Position numbers and translations under genes: made by a program
Notes under the pieces: model-generated
Told to the model about the DNA's origin: nothing
The model's input: the letters and a program-made list of their open reading frames with translations, nothing else
The model's database searches: none
From: Lutibacter citreus
GTDB lineage: Bacteria > Bacteroidota > Bacteroidia > Flavobacteriales > Flavobacteriaceae
Direction: 5' to 3'
NCBI RefSeq assembly: GCF_003260195.1
Contig: NZ_QEIH01000001.1
Location: 496,001 to 560,000 of the forward strand
DNA length: 64,000 nt
Shown here: positions 10,143 to 18,653 of the stretch, piece after piece
How positions within the stretch are numbered: position 1 is the first letter of the stretch
How the letters are laid out: every line of letters begins with the position of its first letter

Positions 10143-10400
10143 CAGTTACAAAGATACAACTTATTTGCAAATAAAATATTAAATTTTGTTAAAATTTTAA
10201 TTAATTTTTAAGGGCTCAATAATTGATTTAAAATAGATAATTAAACTTAAGATTAAGGGCTCAAAAATTCATTATAATTATTATTTATTGGATTTGGAAT
10301 GATTGTTTTAAAAAATTGTGTGTAATTTAGTAGGGTAATAAATAGTTGTTAAAAAACTGTTTGTTTTAAATTTAAGAATTGGATATTATACGTTTGTCAA
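10103..10400. other. Intergenic region between divergent genes
   Basis: About 300 bases of AT-rich DNA between the minus-strand operon and the plus-strand gene at 10401. It holds the -7 box of the minus-strand leader (10149-10156) and a TACGTTTG -7 box (10389-10396) only four bases before the ATG at 10401. The phrase AAGGGCTCAA occurs twice (about 10209 and 10256). Nothing else recognised. Confidence 0.4.
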
Positions 10401-11084
10401 ATGAAAAAAATAAGCTGTTTTGTTATTATAATAATTTGTTTATTAAATGTGCCACTAATGGCTCAAACTCAAATTATAAAAGGGAAAGTTACTGCATTTA
10501 AGAAATTTCCACTAAAAGGTGTAAATATTACTGCAAAAAAGTCTAAAGAGAAGGTAATGACAGATTCACTGGGATTGTTTAGTATTTCATGTAAGAAAAA
10601 AGATATGTTAAGAGTAGAGTTAGATGGTTTTGAATATCAGTATGTTAAGCTGGGCAAGCAAGATTCATTAAACTTTAACATGATTTATAGAAATAATGAA
10701 AAGTCTTACCAAAGTGTTTTAGAAAATAATAATTTAGAAAAAAGTATTTTAGATTATTGCGTAGAAAATTTATTAATAGATAACAATAATTTTGAATATA
10801 TGACATCAATATTTGAAGTTATTCAAAGTGTTTGTCCAGGAGCTAGAATTTCAGATGATACAGGAAGCGAGAAGGTGCTCTTAATAACAAGAGGCCCCAA
10901 TTCTTTCTTTGCAGACCCTTATGCACTATTAGTAGTTGATGGGATTGTTGTTGATGAAATTTCTTCAATACAGCCAATTCAAGTTGAAACTATTAAAGTG
11001 TTAATTGGCAATGAAGCAGGCCATTGGGGAGTTAGAGGAGGAAATGGAGCTGTGGAAATCACCCTTAAAAAGGGCAGTTTATAA
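10401..11084 (+). CDS. Secreted carboxypeptidase-regulatory/plug-domain protein
   Basis: 227 residues: a signal peptide (about 1-21, ending MAQ), a CarboxypepD-regulatory-like beta-sandwich (about 25-90, IIKGKVTAFKKFPLKGVNI), and a TonB-receptor plug-like C-terminus (ALLVVDGIVVDEI, then HWGVRGGNGAVEITLKKG) that stops where a barrel would begin. It therefore resembles only the N-terminal part of a SusC-type receptor. Such stand-alone plug proteins are common in Bacteroidota; the partner is unknown. A TACGTTTG -7 box only 4 bases before the ATG suggests a leaderless or nearly leaderless mRNA. Confidence 0.65.
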   Translation: MKKISCFVIIIICLLNVPLMAQTQIIKGKVTAFKKFPLKGVNITAKKSKEKVMTDSLGLFSISCKKKDMLRVELDGFEYQYVKLGKQDSLNFNMIYRNNEKSYQSVLENNNLEKSILDYCVENLLIDNNNFEYMTSIFEVIQSVCPGARISDDTGSEKVLLITRGPNSFFADPYALLVVDGIVVDEISSIQPIQVETIKVLIGNEAGHWGVRGGNGAVEITLKKGSL

Positions 11085-11207
11085 TAAATAATGAAAACGC
11101 AGGGTTTTGAATATTTGTTAATATCTTGTTTAAATTAAAATTATTGAAAATGTAACAAATATAAAATGTCTTCAAAGTAAAAACTTAAAATGTAGATTTT
11201 AAGTTTT

Positions 11208-12161
11208 CTATTTTGAGTCTTCAATTATTTTTTTAATATCTTCACTTAGTATTTTAGTGAATAACTCAGCTCCTTTTTTATTTAAATGTTGTGAATCATA
11301 GAAGTATTCTTTTGAAAGTGAAAGGGGATTATTTGAATAATTAAGAAAGGGAACTTGATATTTTTTAGATATTTTAGTGTAGTATGATATAATCTCATCT
11401 TGGTTTTTTATATATTGGTTGTATTCGTAGTAGTTTGGAGGATAAACAAAAAAGATATTTATTTTACTTTTTTTACACTTTGCAATATAAATCTCAAATA
11501 GTTTCATTGATTCAGGATCCATTTTTATAAATCTACCGTCCTTATAGTTTTTTTTGAATTTATCAAAAGCACTATTCCATTTTAAGTCCTGTTCAAAATA
11601 GCCTTTATATCCAGTGGGTTTTCTTAATTCTAAACCGAAAAAACTGAAAAATCCATCTATAATATCAAAAGGACTTCCATAATATCTAATAAACGGAATA
11701 TAATAATCTAAAACTGAAAATCCTTTATACATTTTGGTTACTTTTTTAACCTCATCCATATTTAAATAAGGAGAGAATTGCATATAACCAATTAATCCGT
11801 CTCTTCTAAATAATTCAAAGTCACCTAATATTTGAAGTACTATTTTTGGCTTTTTATTATATTTTAAATAGAGATCACTTTGTAAGTTTTGAGGGATAAA
11901 TCCTACTCCTTCCATACCAAGATTGTAGGAATTTAGCTCCAAAATAGAATCAAGTAAGTATGGTGATAATTGAAATTTGGCTGCAGAACTACCGTTAATT
12001 ATTAAATCAGAATTTAACTCACTATTGTATATTTTCGTTAAATTATTAAACGTATGAAAATGCGTTTTTCTTAAACCTTTTGTAATAGTATAATCTAATA
12101 AATATAAAATGGTGATTATAATTGAGCAAAATAAAATTATATTTCCAATAAATTTTTTCAT
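11208..12161 (-). CDS. SGNH/DltD-like membrane-anchored protein
   Basis: 317 residues with one N-terminal membrane helix (about 5-25) and a periplasmic SGNH-hydrolase-like domain: LIINGSSAAKFQLSP (block I serine region, about residues 54-68), YPPNYYEYN in the middle, and the C-terminal FYDSQHLNKKGAELF with the Asp-x-x-His pair. It is the last gene of a Dlt-like cluster and lies 13 bases after the MBOAT gene. By analogy with DltD it would receive or hand over an acyl group outside the membrane. The acceptor polymer is not known. Confidence 0.65.
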   Translation of the reverse strand: MKKFIGNIILFCSIIITILYLLDYTITKGLRKTHFHTFNNLTKIYNSELNSDLIINGSSAAKFQLSPYLLDSILELNSYNLGMEGVGFIPQNLQSDLYLKYNKKPKIVLQILGDFELFRRDGLIGYMQFSPYLNMDEVKKVTKMYKGFSVLDYYIPFIRYYGSPFDIIDGFFSFFGLELRKPTGYKGYFEQDLKWNSAFDKFKKNYKDGRFIKMDPESMKLFEIYIAKCKKSKINIFFVYPPNYYEYNQYIKNQDEIISYYTKISKKYQVPFLNYSNNPLSLSKEYFYDSQHLNKKGAELFTKILSEDIKKIIEDSK

Positions 12162-12174
12162 TTAATTTTTTGGT

Positions 12175-13638
12175 TTAAAATTGAACATAAATAAAGACTT
12201 GTTTCCCTCCAGTAAATATTATTGTTGATAATAAAATAATAAAATAGATAACCCAACGACTATATTTATTTTTCATTTTATCTAGTTGGAATAATGGGCA
12301 TTCTGTTTCTTTACCATACCATTCAATCAGCATAAAAATAAATATAAAAATAATTATTATAAAAATTAATGCTAAATCGTGACTTGTGAATTTTGGAGCA
12401 TTAAGAAGGGAGGGAGAAAAAATGTCTAAGAAATAATTCCAAGCCTGAAGAATATTGTCAGCTCTAAAAATTATTAAACTTAATGTCCAAATTGAAAATG
12501 TTCCAATAATTTTAAAAAAATCATTTATCGATGGTAACCCATACTTGTTTACATTTAGTTTATTCTTTTTAAAAATTGTTTCTGTAAGAATCAGAGGAAT
12601 AAAAAGTAAGCCATGAAAAAGACCATAAATAACAAATGTCCAATTTGCTCCATGCCATAGCCCAACTAATATGAAATTAATAATTATAGCCAAAATTAAA
12701 CCCCAATTACCAAAAGATCGAAACTTGAAACTTAATGGCATAAAAATATAATCTGTTAACCAAGATGTTAAAGATATATGCCAATTCCTCCAGAATTCAG
12801 CTATATTCCTCGAAAAATATGGGTAATTAAAGTTTTTAGTAATATGGAAACCAAGAATTTTACCAACACCAATTGCCATATGCGAATATCCAGAAAAGTC
12901 AGTGTATAGTTGAAAGCTATAAAGAATTGCAATAAGGAGTAATTTACTCGCTGATTGGTTTGGGATATCATCCCAAACTCCATTAATAATCGTAGCTAAA
13001 TTATCTGCAATTACTGCTTTTTGAAATAAACCCCACAGAATTTGTCTACAACCATTTACGGTCAAATCATATTTGAATGATCGCTTGCTTAAAAGTTGAG
13101 GAATAAAATTATTTGGTCTATCTATTGGGCCAGACATAATTGTAGGGAAAAAAGCTACATAAGTTGCAAAGACTCCAAAATCTTTAGATGGTTCAATTTG
13201 GCCACTATGAACTTCAATAATATAACTAATTAGTTTAAAAGTAAAAAAACTTATACCAATGGGCATAATAATATTGAAGGTTCCTATATTTGATTTTAAT
13301 CCTAACGTGTTTAAAACGGATGAAAATGAATCAATAAAAAAATTGAAATACTTGAAATAAACTAATAAACCAATTCCTAGCAGTATACCTAGGGTTGCTA
13401 ACCAAGAAGATTTCTTTTCATTTTCTTCAGTTGAATGAATTGCAATACCTAAAGTAAATATTATAACAGTAGCAATTAAGAGTATTGGGATAATTTTCCA
13501 ATTTACATATCCATAAAAGAAATAACTTGAAAGAAGTAATATCCAATTTTGGTACTTGGTATTTTCTTTAAATAAGAAATAATATAAAAAGAATACAATA
13601 ACAAAAAATATTAAAAAACTAAGAGAATTAAATATCAT
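12175..13638 (-). CDS. MBOAT-family O-acyltransferase (DltB-like)
   Basis: 487 residues with around ten membrane segments. The MBOAT signature is clear: WRNWHISLTSWLTDYIFMPL with the conserved histidine, and GLWHGANWTFVIYGLFHGL with the catalytic histidine. MBOAT proteins of this type move acyl groups from a carrier protein or CoA across the membrane onto an exported polymer. Its neighbours (an acyl carrier protein 6 bases upstream and a DltD-like protein downstream) favour a DltB-like role over an alginate O-acetylase (AlgI) role. Confidence 0.85.
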   Translation of the reverse strand: MIFNSLSFLIFFVIVFFLYYFLFKENTKYQNWILLLSSYFFYGYVNWKIIPILLIATVIIFTLGIAIHSTEENEKKSSWLATLGILLGIGLLVYFKYFNFFIDSFSSVLNTLGLKSNIGTFNIIMPIGISFFTFKLISYIIEVHSGQIEPSKDFGVFATYVAFFPTIMSGPIDRPNNFIPQLLSKRSFKYDLTVNGCRQILWGLFQKAVIADNLATIINGVWDDIPNQSASKLLLIAILYSFQLYTDFSGYSHMAIGVGKILGFHITKNFNYPYFSRNIAEFWRNWHISLTSWLTDYIFMPLSFKFRSFGNWGLILAIIINFILVGLWHGANWTFVIYGLFHGLLFIPLILTETIFKKNKLNVNKYGLPSINDFFKIIGTFSIWTLSLIIFRADNILQAWNYFLDIFSPSLLNAPKFTSHDLALIFIIIIFIFIFMLIEWYGKETECPLFQLDKMKNKYSRWVIYFIILLSTIIFTGGKQVFIYVQF

Positions 13639-13644
13639 AGGCTA

Positions 13645-13887
13645 TTATCCAATTTTTAGTACTAAAAGATCAATCATATCTCCAACATTTTTCATTTTAT
13701 TCAAATCTCTTAATTTAAACTTTATATTAAAAGTATTCTCCACTTCTACAATTAGCAACATGTGGGTTAAAGAATCCCAATTATCAACATCGTTTGCAGT
13801 CATTGTCATGTTAATTACTAATTTATCGTCATCAAAAACTTTTCTGAAGATAGCTTCAACTTCTTGTGTTATTTTAGTCTTATTCAT
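13645..13887 (-). CDS. Acyl/peptidyl carrier protein (DltC-like)
   Basis: 80 residues with the carrier motif WDSLTHM; the serine carries 4'-phosphopantetheine. Size and helix pattern fit ACP/DltC. In the cluster it would be loaded by the adenylation enzyme at 14561-16078 and would donate to the MBOAT, 6 bases downstream. The gap to the VOC gene upstream is 257 bases, so it may have its own promoter, although no clear TAnnTTTG box is visible there. Confidence 0.85.
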   Translation of the reverse strand: MNKTKITQEVEAIFRKVFDDDKLVINMTMTANDVDNWDSLTHMLLIVEVENTFNIKFKLRDLNKMKNVGDMIDLLVLKIG

Positions 13888-14144
13888 ATTAATTATTTTA
13901 TGGTTAGTAATATTTTTCTATTATCTATTAATAGCTAAGGTATAGAGTATGTATTAAACTTTATTTTATGAGATTTAATTAATCTTTGTTTTTTTAAAAA
14001 TATATTTAGTTTTAAAATCCTGACCTTAAACTGAATAGACTGAAAATTTATTTTATAGCTCTTTTTTATATTTTAAATTTAAATGCAAGAATAAAAGAAT
14101 GAGTTCCTATTAGTATTATTATATAAATACAATTAACGAGTATC

Positions 14145-14552
14145 TTAAATTTGTTTTTGATATAATTCTATAAATCCACAATTAACAGAATATAGATAGC
14201 AAAATAAACCATTATCCATTGTGTTTGAAATTTTAGGTTCAAATAACAATCTAAACCCGCTATCTTCTAATTCGTCTGCTGCGGCAACAATATCAGTTAC
14301 CTCATAACAAGTGTGATATACTGTTGATCCCATTTTCTTCAGTATTAAGGATATGGCTGAATCTTCATTTAATTCTTCAATTATCTCAATTATTGGATTA
14401 TCTTCTTTTTTTAAGAAACAAATTCGTACATTTTGGGAAGGTTCGATTTTAATGTCAGACGGTGAATAACCCAGCTTCTCATAAAATGTTATGCATTTAT
14501 TAATGCTCTTTGTTGCAATTCCTATATGATGAAATTTATAGTTAATGTTCAT
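14145..14552 (-). CDS. VOC-superfamily (glyoxalase/epimerase-like) protein
   Basis: 135 residues; the opening FHHIGIATKSINKCITFYEKLGY is the classic first beta-alpha unit of methylmalonyl-CoA epimerase-type VOC proteins, with metal-ligand candidates in HHIGIA, VYHTCYEV and GFIELYQ. It starts 8 bases after the adenylation gene, in the same direction, so it belongs to the Dlt-like cluster. The standard dlt operon has no such gene. It may modify or epimerise the activated acyl group; this is inference. Confidence 0.7.
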   Translation of the reverse strand: MNINYKFHHIGIATKSINKCITFYEKLGYSPSDIKIEPSQNVRICFLKKEDNPIIEIIEELNEDSAISLILKKMGSTVYHTCYEVTDIVAAADELEDSGFRLLFEPKISNTMDNGLFCYLYSVNCGFIELYQKQI

Positions 14553-14560
14553 AATACACC

Positions 14561-16078
14561 TTATTTTATTAATGATTTTAGTTCTAGTCTATTAATTTTT
14601 CCACTCGTGTTTAATGGAAATTCCTTCAAAAAATAAAGTTTTGAAGGAATCATGTAGAGTGGTAATTTAGTTGCCAAATAATTTTTGACGTCATCACTAG
14701 ACACTTCGGAACTTTCTATGAACAATGCAAGTTCAGTATTGCCATTTTTATTAGTAAAAGCGATTGCTATAGCATTTACTCCGTTAAGATAATCTCTAAC
14801 TTTATATTCTATTTCTCCAAGCTCTATTCTATATCCTTGTATTTTTACTTGGTGATCAATTCTTCCAAATAATAATATGTCGCCATCTTGATCAAAATAA
14901 CAGGAATCGCCAGTTCTATAAAACCTTAACTCATTATGATTAATTTTCTTTATTATAAATGAATCTTTATTCTTGCTTTCATTCTTCCAATAGCCGGGTG
15001 TAACTTGATTTCCGGCAATACACAATTCTCCTTTAATACCTGGTTTTTTAGTAATAGCACCATCAAAAAGTATAACAGACTCTAAACCTTTCATTGCTTT
15101 ACCAATAGAATACATTCCGTTTAATGATTTATTCTCTATTTTCCTATCTATTTCATAATATGTACAATATATAGTGGCTTCAGTTGGTCCATAAAAATTA
15201 AATAATCGTGCATTAGGCACACATTTTATCCATTCATCAACCAATTCAACAGGGGAAGCTTCAGCTGTAAGAATGTTATATCTCATACTAGGTATTTCAA
15301 TTTCATCAAAATAAGGTTTAAGGTATCTTAACATAGAAGGAGCCATAGCTCCAAACGTAATTTTATGATCATCTAATAGTCCATATACATAGCTAAACTT
15401 AATTTGATTATGCGGTATTGTATATGTACATGCTCCTTTTGTTAGCGGAACTAAGTAAGACTGGACAGAAACATCAAATGTTAAATCAAAAGGTTGTAAA
15501 CATCTATCTTTTTCAGTAATATCAAATCCTATTTCAAAAAATGATTTCATAAAAGCTCCTACATTTTCTCTGGTAATAGACACACCTTTAGGTTTTCCGG
15601 TACTTCCTGATGTAAATAAAATATACGCTAATTCACTATCTTCTATTTTGTTTATTTCTAAATTAAATTTAGTAAATAATAATTCATTTGTGTTTATTTT
15701 TCTAAATTTTTCATATTTATTATCAAATGAAGAATCTAATATTAAACCCACCTCTGCTTGACTAATTATTTCTATATTTCTTTCAATAGGCTGCAGAGGG
15801 TGAAGAGGTACATATGCTAAGCCTTCTAACCAAATTGCAAATATTGAAGCGTAAGTTTCTAAATCGTCATTTACAACTAAACCTATATTTTTAGAAACAA
15901 AACTTTGTTTTTGCAAACTATCTCTAATCTTAGAAGTTGCTTTACCTAATTCTATATATTTAAAGAACTCTTCATTTATACAAAATGCATTTAAATCTTT
16001 ATGAACCTGATTAATGAATGGTTTTAAGATATAGTCATTAAAAATTATTTGCTCCAGTTTTTCTTTGTTTTTTTGCAT
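14561..16078 (-). CDS. Amino-acid/acyl adenylation enzyme (DltA-like)
   Basis: 505 residues, the usual length of stand-alone DltA-type adenylation enzymes. ATP-binding motif LFTSGSTGKPKGVS (about residues 155-168), FNFYGPTEATIYCTYYE, YRTGD, GRIDHQVKIQGYRIELGEIE, and the catalytic lysine region NTSGKINRLEL near the C-terminus are all present. It activates a carboxylic or amino acid as an AMP ester and loads it onto the carrier protein at 13645-13887. The substrate cannot be read from the sequence. First gene of the cluster. Confidence 0.85.
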   Translation of the reverse strand: MQKNKEKLEQIIFNDYILKPFINQVHKDLNAFCINEEFFKYIELGKATSKIRDSLQKQSFVSKNIGLVVNDDLETYASIFAIWLEGLAYVPLHPLQPIERNIEIISQAEVGLILDSSFDNKYEKFRKINTNELLFTKFNLEINKIEDSELAYILFTSGSTGKPKGVSITRENVGAFMKSFFEIGFDITEKDRCLQPFDLTFDVSVQSYLVPLTKGACTYTIPHNQIKFSYVYGLLDDHKITFGAMAPSMLRYLKPYFDEIEIPSMRYNILTAEASPVELVDEWIKCVPNARLFNFYGPTEATIYCTYYEIDRKIENKSLNGMYSIGKAMKGLESVILFDGAITKKPGIKGELCIAGNQVTPGYWKNESKNKDSFIIKKINHNELRFYRTGDSCYFDQDGDILLFGRIDHQVKIQGYRIELGEIEYKVRDYLNGVNAIAIAFTNKNGNTELALFIESSEVSSDDVKNYLATKLPLYMIPSKLYFLKEFPLNTSGKINRLELKSLIK

Positions 16079-16834
16079 ATATCCTGTTTTCTATAAGGTT
16101 TAGCATTTCTTGTTTAGTTTAAAATAGTTCAACTTAAAGGGTTAAGTTATTAAATGTAGGGGTACTTTTTAAAATTGGAGGTTACTTTAATGTATAAGGA
16201 AAGTTGCGATTTTATTAGCTAGGGGTCTCTGAAGGAAATTCAGAAGTTTTAAAAATGCAACAACCTTTAGCTAAACCAAATTTAGTAATTTTTTTTATAT
16301 GTTGTTAGTTTATTTTTTATTCTGTTTGGATATGAAGTCGGTTTATGTGATGTTTATTTAGTTTACCTTGATTAGTCTTAATAATATATATTGCACGACA
16401 ATAAACAGTCCTTATAGAATCTATTGAAAGTGTTATTTTCTGAGTTACACTCTCAGATTCATTAAATATCATATATCGTTAGAATTTGGAATGTGATTTT
16501 TTTTGTTAAAACATCCAAATACGTTGTCTTTAATTTCGATTTAATTTTTTTGAGAAAGAGAATTTTTAAGTTTCAAGACGAGCTTTGTGAAAAAAAATGA
16601 AATCTCCATTTTTAGGCGGGGGAACTTTTTTAAGAAAGAATATGATGTTGAATGTTGTTTTCATTTTCAATTTTTTAGATAATAAAATTATATAAAAAAA
16701 AGCAGTACCCAAAATAAAATAATATAAAATGGGAATTAAAATGGTACTGTAATAATGCTTTTACAAGATGTGGGAGGAGTAGTAAGTTATTGATTTATTA
16801 GGGGGTAGCGATTGTTTGCATTGTGTTGAATTGA
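16079..16834. other. Chromosomal intergenic region left of the island
   Basis: About 750 bases with no credible gene in six frames. If the island were removed this would be the DNA just downstream of ssrA. It contains a terminator-like hairpin on the minus strand (16693-16748), described separately, and several degenerate AT-rich stretches. No relic gene was recognised. Confidence 0.5.
16693..16748 (-). terminator. Probable original ssrA terminator, displaced by the island
   Basis: Minus strand: CAGTACC (16748-16742) pairs with GGTACTG (16708-16702), followed directly by a run of eight T (16700-16693). It sits about 90-135 bases beyond the ssrA 3' end copy at 16835-16852 and in the same orientation as ssrA, so before the island inserted it would have ended the tmRNA transcript. 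The loop is large, so strength is uncertain. Confidence 0.4.
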
Positions 16835-16852
16835 TAATAGTGGAGACGCCGG
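16835..16852. repeat. Left attachment site (copy of the ssrA 3' end)
   Basis: TAATAGTGGAGACGCCGG is identical to 50617-50634, which is the 3' end of the intact tmRNA gene. The match stops on both sides. The integrase starts 160 bases further in. This is the expected duplication made by a tyrosine recombinase that inserts into the 3' end of ssrA. Confidence 0.85.
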
Positions 16853-17011
16853 CTCATATTTAAGTTAATTTTTATTATCCAAATATTGTTCTTATGTTGT
16901 TGTAAAACAAGGTGTTGAGCAATTTTTTTATGCCTTATTATCATTTTTTTTAATAATAAGATATAATAAAATTATCAACCATTTTATCAACGCATAAAAA
17001 TAATTAAAATT

Positions 17012-18247
17012 ATGAGGCACACATTTTATTTGAGAAAACCAAAAGGTGAAAAGGAAACATTAATACTTTTTTCGTGTTATTTTAAAAATGAACAAAAGCA
17101 ATTTGTTTATTCAACAAGAAAAACAATACACCCTATTCACTGGGATTTTGAAAATAATAAACCCAAGAATAAGGGGAAAAATATAGCTATTAATCAAAAA
17201 AAGATTACCAATACATTAAATAAGTTCACCGATGAGTTTGATACATTTGAATCTAGATGTGAATTAAGTAAAACGGAATTTAATAGCGATTTGTTAAAAC
17301 AGTATTTAAATCAAGCCTTTGGTATTGTAACAGCTAAGCAAAGTTCTTTTTTTGATGTTTATGAAAAATTTATGGATGAGAAAATTAAACGAAAAGAATG
17401 GAAAAAAACTACTGTAAAGAGATATTATAATGTAAAAAATATATTGCTTGAATTTGAAAAAGTAAATAAATATAAATTAACTTTTAGTAAAATTAACAAT
17501 TCATTTTACACTGATTTTACTGATTTCTGTTATGAGTATAAAGATCATTATACAAGTACATTTAGCAGAAATGTTGGGTTGTTTAAAACATTTATGTATT
17601 GGGCTTATAAAAAAGAATTTACTTTCAATAATGCCTTTATGGATTTTGTTAAGCCAGCTAAAGATTTAACTCGACAAGAAGTTTTTTCATTGGAAGATGT
17701 TAAATATTTAAATTCTTTTGATTGTAGTTCTGATAGGTTAACCAAGGTTAAGGATATTTTTATTTTTCAATCTTTAACGGGTTTACGAGGTGGTGAATTG
17801 AAGAAAGTAAATAAGCGAGTTGTATTTGATAATTATTTTGTCTTGAAAGAAGAAAAAGATTCTTCAAAACCAGATAGGGAAATTCCTTTAATTGCTATTT
17901 CAAAGGGGATTTTAGTGAAGTATAATTATGAACTTCCAATAATTACAATACAAAAGTGTAATGATTATATAAAAGAAGTTGTTGAAAATGCCGGATTTAT
18001 TCATGAGGTTGAATACACAAGAACTAAAGGTGTTGAGCAAGTAACTTTTATAAAGAAGTTTTATCAACGAATATCTTCGCATACGGCTAGAAGAACATTT
18101 ATTACCATAATGAGAAATAATGGAATTGCTGATAAAACAATAATGAGCATAAGTGGGCATAGAGATATTAAATCTTTTAATATTTATCATCAAGTCAATA
18201 ACACTGCTAGAATTGATGCTGTGGAATCTGTGTTTGGTGGGATGTGA
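17012..18247 (+). CDS. int: Tyrosine recombinase (integrase)
   Basis: 411 residues, typical for Bacteroidota phage-type integrases with an N-terminal arm-binding domain (about 1-100), a SAM-like core-binding domain (about 110-215) and a catalytic domain. The catalytic set is complete: Arg259 in TGLRGGEL, His357 and Arg360 in SHTARRTF, His383 in SGHRD, and the nucleophile Tyr392 in NIYHQV. It lies 160 bases from the left attachment site and reads away from it. It should integrate and, with an excision factor (perhaps 49279-49569), excise the island at ssrA. Confidence 0.93.
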   Translation: MRHTFYLRKPKGEKETLILFSCYFKNEQKQFVYSTRKTIHPIHWDFENNKPKNKGKNIAINQKKITNTLNKFTDEFDTFESRCELSKTEFNSDLLKQYLNQAFGIVTAKQSSFFDVYEKFMDEKIKRKEWKKTTVKRYYNVKNILLEFEKVNKYKLTFSKINNSFYTDFTDFCYEYKDHYTSTFSRNVGLFKTFMYWAYKKEFTFNNAFMDFVKPAKDLTRQEVFSLEDVKYLNSFDCSSDRLTKVKDIFIFQSLTGLRGGELKKVNKRVVFDNYFVLKEEKDSSKPDREIPLIAISKGILVKYNYELPIITIQKCNDYIKEVVENAGFIHEVEYTRTKGVEQVTFIKKFYQRISSHTARRTFITIMRNNGIADKTIMSISGHRDIKSFNIYHQVNNTARIDAVESVFGGM

Positions 18248-18277
18248 AAATTTATAAGAATCTTAAATATTATTAAT

Positions 18278-18331
18278 AATGTAAACTATATTTACCAAAA
18301 AATGCTATATTTGTAATATATAGTTTACATT
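18278..18331. promoter_or_regulatory. Promoter and operator of the hipBA-like operon
   Basis: A perfect 14-bp inverted repeat, AATGTAAACTATAT (18278-18291) and ATATAGTTTACATT (18318-18331), brackets a TATATTTG -7 box (18306-18313). The predicted transcription start (about 18320) lies in the right arm. This is the layout expected for autorepression by the HipB-like protein just downstream. Confidence 0.7.
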
Positions 18332-18341
18332 ATATTTGATT

Positions 18342-18653
18342 ATGGCAAGAAGAAAAGTTATATTATTACCAAAGGTAAAGAGAATTCTATCTGAGTTAGG
18401 TGAGAATATTAAACTCGCAAGACTTAGAAGAAAATTGAGTGCAGCACAAGTGGCTGAACGAGCAAATATGAGCAGACCTACTTTATCAGGTATTGAAAAA
18501 GGTTCTGAAAGTGTTAGTATTGGCTCTTATTTATTGGTACTTCAAGTTTTAGGTTTAGAAAAGGATTTTCTTGATGTTGCTAAGGATGATGTTTTAGGAA
18601 GAAAATTACAAGATGCTAAATTAACAGTAAAAGAGAGGGCTCCTAAAAAATAA
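18342..18653 (+). CDS. hipB: HipB-like XRE-family antitoxin/repressor
   Basis: 103 residues from the ATG at 18342 (a TTG six bases earlier is in frame but unlikely to be used). An XRE helix-turn-helix spans about residues 18-72 (LARLRRKLSAAQVAERANMS, then LSGIEKG). It ends directly against the HipA-like gene (TAA then ATG), so the pair is co-translated. As in HipB it should bind the toxin and repress the operon through the inverted repeat at 18278-18331. Confidence 0.85.
   Translation: MARRKVILLPKVKRILSELGENIKLARLRRKLSAAQVAERANMSRPTLSGIEKGSESVSIGSYLLVLQVLGLEKDFLDVAKDDVLGRKLQDAKLTVKERAPKK

Noticed and set aside
12801-12983. Small frames inside the large genes (for example within the MBOAT and macroglobulin genes)
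   Set aside because: They overlap strongly supported coding regions in other frames and show no start context or family match.
16079-16834. Remnants of an earlier insertion at ssrA
   Set aside because: I could not recognise any gene fragment or extra ssrA-end copy in the gap.
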